Shown: one piece after another, positions 7,788 through 15,500 of the stretch
How positions within the stretch are numbered: the stretch's first letter is position 1
Layout of the letters: the number at the start of each line of letters is the position of its first letter
Assembly (NCBI RefSeq): GCF_011045035.1
Contig: NZ_JAALAA010000013.1
Coordinates: forward strand, 62,001-126,000
Reading direction: 5' to 3'
DNA length: 64,000 bases
Origin: Nocardioides turkmenicus
GTDB taxonomy: Bacteria; Actinomycetota; Actinomycetes; Propionibacteriales; Nocardioidaceae
Translations under genes and position numbers: made by a program
The notes under the pieces: model-generated
The model's input: the letters and a program-made list of their open reading frames with translations, nothing else
Told to the model about the DNA's origin: nothing
Databases searched by the model: none

Positions 7788-9491
7788 ATGGAGAAGTCGA
7801 AGACCGAGGCGGCCGACGGCGAGGAGACGTACGACGTCGTCGTCGTCGGCGCCGGGGGTGCCGGGATGACCGCCGCACTGGCTGCAGCCCGACGCCACGG
7901 GCTCGAGACCGTCGTCGTCGAGAAGAGCGCCTACTTCGGCGGCTCGACGTCCCGCTCCGGAGGCGGCGTGTGGATCCCGCGCAACCACGCCCTCCAGGCC
8001 GCACACCAGAAGGACTCCCCCGAGGCCGCCAGCCTCTACCTCGAGTCGATCGTCGGCGACGTCGTCCCGGCCGAGCGCCGCGAGACCTTCCTCGACCGCG
8101 GCCCCGAGGTGCTCTCGTTCGTGTGCGAGAAGACCCCGGTGCGGTTCACATGGGTGCCCGACTACGCCGACTACCACCCCGAGGCACCCGGCGGCCGCGG
8201 CGCGGGCCGCTCCGTCGAGCCGGTCCCGCTGGATGCCCGGATCATCGGCTCCGAGCTCGACCGGCTGCACCCGCCCTACACCAAGTCGCCGGCCAACATG
8301 GTCGTCACCCAGGCCGACTTCCGGAAGATCAGCCTCGGCATGCGCACCATCCGGGGCCCGATCACGATGGTCAAGATCGCCGTCGCCCGGATCCTCGCCG
8401 GCCTGCTCGGCAGGAAGATGTACGCCATGGGCGCGGCGCTCGCGATCGCCCTGCGCAAGGGGCTCATGGACGCCGGCGTCCCCGTCCGCTACGAGACCGA
8501 GCTCGTCGGCCTGGTCACCGAGGGTGGTCGCGTCGTGGGCGTCGAGGTGCGCCACGGGGAGTCCGGTCCGACGAGCGTGATCCGGGCGCGGCGCGGCGTG
8601 ATCCTGGGCTCCGGCGGGTTCGAGCGGAACCTGGAGATGCGCGAGAAGTATCTGCCCGCCCCGACCTCGGTCGAGTGGACCACCGGCGCCTTCTCCAACA
8701 CCGGCGGCGGCATCCTCGCCGGGATCGCGGCCGGCGCGGACACCGACCTGATGGACGAGTCCTGGTGGGGCCCGACGATCCCGTTCCCGGGCCGCCCGTG
8801 GTTCGCGCTCGCCGAGCGCAACCTGCCCGGCTCGATCATCGTCAACGGCGCCGGCAAGCGGTTCATGAACGAGGCGCTCCCCTACGTCGAGGCCGTGCAC
8901 GAGATCTATCGCGGTCAAGAGACGGGTGTCTCCCACGTCCCGGCCTGGCTGGTCTTCGACCAGCGCTACCGCAACCGCTACATCTTCGCCGGGCTCGGCC
9001 CCGGCCAGCCGTTCCCGGGACGCTGGCTCAAGAGCGGGGTCGTCGTGAAGGCGTCGACGATCGAAGCGCTCGCGGAGAAGATCGAGGTGCCCGTCGACGG
9101 GCTCCGCGAGACCCTGGAGCGCTTCAACGGGTTCGCCAGGTCAGGCGTCGACGAGGACTTCCACCGCGGCGAGTCCACCTACGACAAGTACTACTCCGAC
9201 CCCACCGTCACGCCGAACTGCTCGCTCAACGTCATCGACCAGGCGCCCTTCTACGCGGTCAAGATGGCCCCCGGCGACCTCGGCACCAAGGGCGGCCTGG
9301 TCACCGACGAGCGCGCCCGCGTCCTGCGGCCCGACGGCTCCGCCATCGAGGGCCTGTACGCCGCCGGCAACGTCTCCTCCGCCGTCATGGGCCGCACCTA
9401 CGCCGGCCCCGGCGCCACCATCGGCCCCGCCCTGGTCTTCGGCTACCTGGCCGCCGAGGACTGCGCCGTCTCGACCGAGGAGGACAACTGA
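7788..9491 (+). CDS. kstD: KstD, 3-ketosteroid delta1-dehydrogenase
   Basis: KstD introduces the 1,2 double bond into ring A of 3-ketosteroids using FAD, which with 9-alpha-hydroxylation causes ring B to open. The 567-residue protein has the FAD motif YDVVVVGAGGAGMTAA (about 14-29), the KstD-typical SRSGGGVWIPRN (about 55-66), FANG-like motif GSIIVNGAGKRFMNEALPY and the C-terminal TKGGLVTDERARVL plus GNVSSAVMGRTYAGPGATIG that forms the active-site and FAD contacts. ATG 7788 is preceded by GAGGTTGAGGAG; the in-frame ATG at 7761 is less likely because it is nearly on the operator. Confidence 0.95.
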   Translation: MEKSKTEAADGEETYDVVVVGAGGAGMTAALAAARRHGLETVVVEKSAYFGGSTSRSGGGVWIPRNHALQAAHQKDSPEAASLYLESIVGDVVPAERRETFLDRGPEVLSFVCEKTPVRFTWVPDYADYHPEAPGGRGAGRSVEPVPLDARIIGSELDRLHPPYTKSPANMVVTQADFRKISLGMRTIRGPITMVKIAVARILAGLLGRKMYAMGAALAIALRKGLMDAGVPVRYETELVGLVTEGGRVVGVEVRHGESGPTSVIRARRGVILGSGGFERNLEMREKYLPAPTSVEWTTGAFSNTGGGILAGIAAGADTDLMDESWWGPTIPFPGRPWFALAERNLPGSIIVNGAGKRFMNEALPYVEAVHEIYRGQETGVSHVPAWLVFDQRYRNRYIFAGLGPGQPFPGRWLKSGVVVKASTIEALAEKIEVPVDGLRETLERFNGFARSGVDEDFHRGESTYDKYYSDPTVTPNCSLNVIDQAPFYAVKMAPGDLGTKGGLVTDERARVLRPDGSAIEGLYAAGNVSSAVMGRTYAGPGATIGPALVFGYLAAEDCAVSTEEDN

Positions 9492-10453
9492 TGCCCATCG
9501 ACCCGACCAAGGCCATCGGCGCCTCGCTGCCGTCGCAGTCGTTCTCGTGGACCTCCTCCGACGTGCTGCTCTACCACCTCGGCATCGGCGCCGGCTCGCG
9601 TCCCGGTGACGCGACCGACCCGGCCGCGCTGCGCTACACGCTCGACTCCGAGGCGCTGACCGTGCTTCCGTCGTTCGGCGTCGTGGCACCGACCTTCCAC
9701 GTCACCGAGCCGCCGTCGCTCGACCTGCCCGGCTGCGACATCGACCTGGCCGCGGTGCTCCACGGCTCCCAGGAGATCCGCGTCGACGGCCCGATCCCCA
9801 CCTCCGGCGAGGCCGTCGTCTCGACCCGGATCGCGGAGGTCTGGGACAAGGGCAAGGCTGCCGTCATCGTCCAGGAGGGGGTCGCCACCACCCCCGGCGG
9901 CGACCCGCTGTGGACCGTCAGAAGCTCGATCTTCGTACGCGGCGAGGGCGGCTTCGGCGGTGAACGCGGACCGTCCACGTCGGTGCCGGTTCCCGACCGC
10001 GCGCCCGATGCTGTCGCTGCGTACGACGTGACGGAGCAGCAGGCGCTGCTCTACCGGCTGTGCGGCGACCGCAACCCGCTGCACGCCGACCCCGCCTTCG
10101 CCGCGAAGGCCGGCTTCCCCAAGCCGATCCTGCACGGGCTGTGCTCCTACGGGATCGTGCTGCGCGAGGCGACCGGGCTGCTGCTGGACGGTGACGCGAC
10201 CCGCGTCGCCGGCTTCGGTGCCCGGTTCGCCGGGATCGTCTTCCCCGGCGAGACGATCTCGATCGAGGCCTGGGACGAGGAGCCCAGGATCCTGGTCAGG
10301 GCCACGATCTCGTCCGAAGATCCGGCCCGCGACGGCGCACCGGTCCTCGCCGACTGCTACGTGGAGGCGACCGGAGCGAGGTCGAGCGGCGAGCTTGCTC
10401 GTCCGCTCGCGCCGAGCGAGGGAGCGACCGAGCGAAGCGAGGAGGTGCGATGA
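9491..10453 (+). CDS. MaoC-family enoyl-CoA hydratase (Hsd4B/ChsH3-like)
   Basis: The 320-residue protein is a double hot-dog hydratase: an N-terminal half without catalytic residues and a C-terminal half carrying the hydratase-2 motif YRLCGDRNPLHADPAFA and FPKPILHGLCSYGI. It hydrates steroid side-chain enoyl-CoAs; in M. tuberculosis a protein of this type is encoded next to kstD (Rv3538). Its ATG overlaps the kstD stop as TGATG, so it is co-translated. The last about 25 residues (from GARSSGELARPL to ATERSEEVR) are not family-like and are encoded by DNA full of GAGCGA/TCGCTC repeats, which suggests a repeat element extended the reading frame. Confidence 0.88.
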   Translation: MPIDPTKAIGASLPSQSFSWTSSDVLLYHLGIGAGSRPGDATDPAALRYTLDSEALTVLPSFGVVAPTFHVTEPPSLDLPGCDIDLAAVLHGSQEIRVDGPIPTSGEAVVSTRIAEVWDKGKAAVIVQEGVATTPGGDPLWTVRSSIFVRGEGGFGGERGPSTSVPVPDRAPDAVAAYDVTEQQALLYRLCGDRNPLHADPAFAAKAGFPKPILHGLCSYGIVLREATGLLLDGDATRVAGFGARFAGIVFPGETISIEAWDEEPRILVRATISSEDPARDGAPVLADCYVEATGARSSGELARPLAPSEGATERSEEVR

Positions 10454-10473
10454 GCGGCGCGGGCCGAAACAGC

Positions 10474-10544
10474 TGTAACACGCTGTTCGTAGGACTACTC
10501 GCCCTACTCGAACGACCGGATAGTCCTACGAACGACGTGTTACA
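10474..10544. repeat. Long inverted repeat between MaoC hydratase and KstD-like genes
   Basis: Two 24-base arms (10474-10497 and 10521-10544) are complementary at 22 positions and are separated by 23 bases. The arms begin TGTAACACG and continue GTTCGTAGGACTA. The element is AT-richer than its surroundings and fits exactly between two same-strand genes, ending 15 bp before the next ATG. It could be a small MITE-like element, an attenuator or an intercistronic terminator; no T-run follows it and there is no visible target duplication. Confidence 0.7.
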
Positions 10545-10559
10545 CGGGAGGGCGGCAGC

Positions 10560-12023
10560 ATGAGCGGGACAGCACTGCCCGACGTACTCTCCCCCGCCGA
10601 CGTCGCGGAGCGCTTCGGCGGCTGGTCGGAGGAGACCGACGTGGTCGTGGTCGGCTTCGGCGTGGCCGGTGGGGCCGCGGCACTGGAGGCAGCCCGCGCA
10701 GGAGCCCGTACGATCCTCCTGGAGCGCGCGGCGGAGCCCGGCGGCACCTCGGCGATGGCGGGTGGCCACTTCTACCTCGGCGGCGGGACGGCGGTGCAGA
10801 AGGCGACCGGGATCGAGGACTCACCCGAGGAGATGTTCAACTACATCCACGCCGTCTCCAAGGAGCCCGAGGACGACAAGATCCGGGCCTACTGCGACGA
10901 CTCGGTCGAGCACTTCGACTGGCTCGAGGCGCTGGGCTTCGAGTTCGAGCGCTCCTTCTGGCCCGGCAAGGCGGTGATCCAGCCCGGCACCGAGGGGCTG
11001 ATGTACACCGGCAACGAGAAGGTCCACCCCTTCCGCGACCTCGCCGTCCCCGCGCCGCGTGGCCACAAGGTGCCGGTCCCGGGCGACACCGGCGGAGCCA
11101 AGCTGGTCGTGGACCGGATGGCCGACCGCCTGGCCGAGACCACCGCCCAGATCCGCTACGAGACCGGTGCCACCAACCTGGTGATCGAAGACGGCCGGGT
11201 CGTCGGCCTGGCCTGGCGCCGCTTCGAGGAGCGCGGCGCGATCCGCGCCAACGCGGTGATCCTCGCCGCCGGCGGCTTCGTCGGCAACGCCGACATGGTC
11301 GCCGAGCACACGCCCCGGCTCGGCGAGAAGCTCTTCCCCCTGGCCTCGACCTACGACGACGGCCTGGGGCTGCGCCTGGGCGCGTCGGCGGGCGGCCGCT
11401 GGCGGTTCATGGACGAGCCGTTCCAGACCGCGCCCTTCTACCCACCCTCGATCCTGCTGACCGGCATCATCGTCAACAAGCACGGCAAGCGGTTCGTGGC
11501 GGAGGACTCCTACCACGCGCGTACCGCCGCCTTCGTCATGGAGCAGCCGGACGCAGCGGCCTTCCTGATCGTCGACTCGGCCCACATCGAGCATCCGACG
11601 ATGCCGCTGTGCCCGTTCATCGACGGCTGGGAGACGGTCGAGGAGATGGCGGCGGGGCTCGGGGTCCCCTTCGAGGCGCTGAACGAGACGCTGACCTCCT
11701 ACAACACCCACGCCGCCGACGGCGATGACCCGGAGCTCCACAAGGCACCCGAGTGGACCGAGCCGCAGGACACCGGCCCGTGGGGCGCCTACGACCTCTC
11801 CCTCGGCAAGGCGATGTACGCCGGCTTCACGATGGGCGGTCTGGCGACCACGGTCGACGGACAGGTACGCCGCGAGGACGGCTCCGCGATCGCCGGTCTC
11901 TACGCCGCCGGCGCCTGTGCGGCCAACCTCGCCCAGGACGCCAAGGGCTATGCCTCCGGCATGCAGCTGGGCGACGGCTCGTACTTCGGACGGCGGGCCG
12001 GCCGGCACGCCGCCGGACTGTGA
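10560..12023 (+). CDS. FAD-binding KstD/fumarate-reductase-type dehydrogenase
   Basis: This 487-residue flavoprotein has the FAD_binding_2 layout: TDVVVVGFGVAGGAAALEAA (about 26-45), GGTSAMAGGHFYLGGGTAVQ, ILAAGGFVGNADMV and the C-terminal GLYAAGACAANLAQDAKGYASG that contacts FAD. It resembles actinobacterial KstD-like proteins of unknown exact substrate; it is shorter than KstD (567 here) and not an obvious duplicate. GGGAGGGCGGCAGC provides the ribosome-binding site. Being downstream of kstD and the MaoC gene it may share their transcript, although a long inverted repeat separates them. Delta1- or delta4-dehydrogenation of a ketosteroid is the most likely activity. Confidence 0.82.
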   Translation: MSGTALPDVLSPADVAERFGGWSEETDVVVVGFGVAGGAAALEAARAGARTILLERAAEPGGTSAMAGGHFYLGGGTAVQKATGIEDSPEEMFNYIHAVSKEPEDDKIRAYCDDSVEHFDWLEALGFEFERSFWPGKAVIQPGTEGLMYTGNEKVHPFRDLAVPAPRGHKVPVPGDTGGAKLVVDRMADRLAETTAQIRYETGATNLVIEDGRVVGLAWRRFEERGAIRANAVILAAGGFVGNADMVAEHTPRLGEKLFPLASTYDDGLGLRLGASAGGRWRFMDEPFQTAPFYPPSILLTGIIVNKHGKRFVAEDSYHARTAAFVMEQPDAAAFLIVDSAHIEHPTMPLCPFIDGWETVEEMAAGLGVPFEALNETLTSYNTHAADGDDPELHKAPEWTEPQDTGPWGAYDLSLGKAMYAGFTMGGLATTVDGQVRREDGSAIAGLYAAGACAANLAQDAKGYASGMQLGDGSYFGRRAGRHAAGL

Positions 12024-12338
12024 CCGCACCAGGACGCCCCGACCTCGGTGATGGGGCTCACAGCCTCGGCGTCTCAGGTCGGACCGGTGCCCGGCCGGCA
12101 GGGGCGTACGGCTAGTCTGTGGAGACGCCCATCGAGCGAACTGTTGCCATATCACATATCCCTTCGAACGTGAATGACTTCGGTAAAACTTGGGACTTTG
12201 TGCCCTACGCGCATCGCGAGCTCGGCTGGTTATGTATACGCGACGCCGCGGACATCGCCAGTGCCTGGCTTCCGACGCGTCCGCAGGCCATCGGTCCCCA
12301 CTCGACGCCTGTCGCCGTACTAGCCGAAAGGAATCCCT
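12024..12338. other. 315-bp intergenic region at the edge of the steroid block
   Basis: The first part holds short inverted repeats (CCGACCT at 12039-12045 with AGGTCGG at 12076-12082) that may terminate the kstD-side transcript. From about 12110 to 12330 the sequence is AT-richer than its surroundings and holds no reading frame I would trust. It may be the leader of the small gene at 12339. I recognise no known riboswitch or RNA motif in it. Confidence 0.4.
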
Positions 12339-12440
12339 ATGTTCGACTTCCGGAGCCCGGCCGGCCTCATGGTCGTCGCCGCCCTGGTCGTCATCGCACT
12401 CGTGGTGGTCGGCGCTGTCTTCGGCAACAGCCCGTCCTGA
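12339..12440 (+). CDS. Small single-span membrane peptide (33 residues)
   Basis: The frame encodes MFDFRSPAGLM followed by an unbroken hydrophobic stretch of about 17 residues (VVAALVVIALVVVGAVF) and a short GNSPS tail. AAAGGA lies 7 bases upstream of the ATG, and a clean hairpin follows the stop, so this looks like a genuine small gene and not chance. The predicted topology is one membrane helix with a short polar N-terminus. I do not recognise a family and give no function. Confidence 0.6.
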   Translation: MFDFRSPAGLMVVAALVVIALVVVGAVFGNSPS

Positions 12441-12471
12441 TCTGACGCCCAGCTTCCGGCAGGAAGCCGCA

Positions 12472-12496
12472 GGCCCCGGCTCGAAGAGCCGGGGCC
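12472..12496. terminator. Perfect hairpin between convergent genes
   Basis: GGCCCCGGCTC (12472-12482), a GAA loop and GAGCCGGGGCC (12486-12496) form an 11-bp perfect stem, 16 bp after the last base of the pullulanase gene on the other strand and 31 bp after the small membrane-peptide gene. It can serve as a bidirectional terminator. A smaller hairpin GCTTCC/GGAAGC lies just before it. Confidence 0.7.
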
Positions 12497-12512
12497 GCGT
12501 CCATTTCTCGGG

Positions 12513-15500
12513 TCAGCGGGTGAAGACCGCCACCGTCCGCGCGGGAACCGTGAAGGTGCCGGATCCCGAGTCGAAGGCGGACGACTTCACGACCTCGTCG
12601 GAGCCGTCGGCCTGCGTCGGATGCAGGCGGTAGCCGGCGCCCTCGGCCTCCGTGATCCTCTGCTGCTGCGTCTGCGTGGTCGCGTTGAAGACGACCACGA
12701 GGTCGCCGAGGCGCATCGTGATGACGCCCGGCGTCTCCTCCTTCCCCGAGAGCGGGAACGACAGCTTCTCCTGGACCTGGGCGGTCGTGGCCAGGTGGAA
12801 GGCAGCCTCGTCCGTACGGATCCTCAGCAGCTCCTGGTAAGCCGCCGAGGCACCCTCGATCTCCGGGCAGCCGGGGACGTTCCCCTCCGCGAGCAGCGGC
12901 TTGGCGTACGGCCACTTGTCCTTGTTGTCGGCCGCCGGAGGCAGCCCCCGCCCGAAGCCGTTCCCGTCCTCGCAGTCCCAGTGGATCGCGTTGAACCAGT
13001 CGCCGGAGTCGTAGGAGTTGCGGTCCAGCGACTTCGAGCGCAGCAGGTCGGTGCCGGCCTGGGAGAGCGCCGGCCCCTGGGAGAGCGCGGCGGTCGCCAT
13101 CGCGAGCACCTGCATCCGAGCGCGGTCCGCGGTGCTGGTGGACGCGGGCAGCTTGAAGGCGAGCGCGTCGTAGAGGGACTCGTTGTCATGGGCGTCGGCG
13201 TAGGCGAGCGCGTCGCCGGGCTCGTCCGCGTAGCCGGCCGGCGAGCCGTTGTAGTCGACCTCGGCGCCCTTCACCTGGCGACCGTTCGTGTCGGTGAACG
13301 AGTAGTCGGCGAGGTTGCCGGAGAGCCCGACCTTGATCAGGTCCTGGTAGTGCAGCAGCCGCGCCCGCTGCTCCGCCTCGGTGCCGTTCGCGGCCGAGGA
13401 GTTCGGGTCGGTGTAGAGACCGCTCGCGAAGCCCTGGACACCGGGGTCGGCGTCGAACGGGCCGCCACCGCGTACGGCGTCCCGGGCCCGGTCGCTGAAC
13501 GTGGCGATGCCGGTGCCGGCCATGTTCTTCTGGGTGGCCTGCACGAAGCGGGCGTCGTCGGCGATCTCGCCGAAGTTCCAGCCCTCGCCGTAGAGGATGA
13601 TGCTCTTCCCGTCGACGCCGTCCTTCTCGAGGGTGAGGGCGTCGAGGGCCTTGCGGATCTCCAGCATGTTGGCCTTGGGGTGGTGGCCCATCAGGTCGAA
13701 GCGGAAGCCGTCGATCTTGTAGTCCTTGGCCCATGTGACGATCGAGTCGACGACGAGCTTGCCCATCATCGCGTTCTCCGGCGCGGTGTTCGCGCAGCAG
13801 GTGGAGGTGGCGACGGAGCCGTCGGCGAGGAGCCGCTGGTAGTAGCCGGGCACGATCCGGTCGAGCACGGACGTCTTCGCCTGGCCGCTGCTGGTGGTGT
13901 GGTTGTAGACCACGTCCATCACGACCCGCAGGCCGTCCTCGTTGAGCGACTTCACCATCTGCCGGAACTCAACGGTCCGGTCGGCGCCGTCCGGGTCGGT
14001 GGCGTAGGAGCCCTCCGGGACGGTGTAGTGGTAGGGGTCGTAGCCCCAGTTGTACGCATCCCGGGCCGCCGCTGCGGCGACGCACTCCTGCTGCTTCTCG
14101 CTGTCGGCCGCATAGGACTCGAGGTCGCAGTCGGGGGTGGTCTGGTCGGACTTCCGCTCCGGGATCGTGGCGATGTCGAAGGCCGGAAGCAGGTGGACGT
14201 ACGACGTGCCGGACTCGGCGAGCTTCCGCAGGTGCTTGGCGCCGTCGCTGTCCTTGTCGGCGAAGGCGAGGTAGCGGCCCGGGTGGTCGCTGGTCGCGTC
14301 CTCGATGGAGAAGTCGCGGATGTGGAGCTCCTGGATCTGGGCGTCCTTCAAGGCCACGGCCTCGGGCTTCTTCAGCGTCGACCAGCCCTTCGGGGCGAGC
14401 GATCCGTCGCCGAGGTCGGCGACGAGGCTGCGCTCGGAGTCGGCGGTGAGCGCGACCGAGTAGGGGTCGGTGACCTTGTTGGTGACGAGCTTCTGCACGC
14501 TCGGCGCCCAGACCGTCACGACGTAGCGGTACTCCTTGCCGCGCCAGGCCGCGGCAGAGCCGGTCGCCGACCAGACGCCGCTGGCGTGGTCGCGGCGCAT
14601 CGGCACGGTCCTGTCGCCCAGCTCGAGCTTCACGTCGTGGGCGGTCGGCGCCCACACGGACAGCGTGGCCTTGCCGCCCTTGAACACCGGCCCGAGCGAC
14701 GCCTTCTCCGCCTTCTCGGCGTAGAGGTCGTCGAGGATGCCCTGCGTCTGGACGCCGGTGCCGGTGACCAGGGCGCCGTTGCCGATGCGCTGGGTGAGCA
14801 CGACCTGGCCGGCGAGGGCCTCGCGGATCCGGTCACGATCACGGGTGTCGACGGTGAACGCGGCGTACTCCTTCAGGTGCGGGAACCGTGCCTCCTGCTC
14901 GTCGGTCAGCGACGCGGGCTGGAGCCGCAGCCAGCGGCCCTCGCTGCTGAGCGCACCGTCCTCGACGGTGATGCCGCCGTCGCGGTCGTAGACCAGCTGC
15001 GTGGACAGTGCCGACCCGCTCGCCTTCTCCTCCGGCAGCACGACGGTGGTCTCGTCGATCCACTGCGCGTGCGCCTTCGTCAGATCGAGCTCGGGGGCCG
15101 AGCCGACGGACGGCAGCAGGTAGCCGGTGTCGCCGGAGTTGAGCCACACCTCGTGGCCGTACGTCGTCAGGTCGAGCGAGCGGTCGTTGGGGATGTCCTT
15201 CTCGTCGCCCTTGTGGACGATGTAGTTGAGCGAGGTCGCGCCGTCGACGAGGGGCACCTCGAAGGTGACGCCGTACGCGTCCTTGCCGGTGGGCTGCAGC
15301 GGCTTGGACCACTCGGTCGGGCTCGCGGCGCCGGTCCAGGTGTGCAGGCCCCAGCCGTCGTAGTCGCCGTCGGGACGGTGGAAGTGGATGACGGCCTTGG
15401 ACGTGTCCGGCGCCGGGTAGACGCCGTCGGGCCTGGTGGTCAGCTGACCGTCGCCGCTGGCCTCGACCCAGACCTCGCCGGTCTCGGCGAGGTCGATCGT

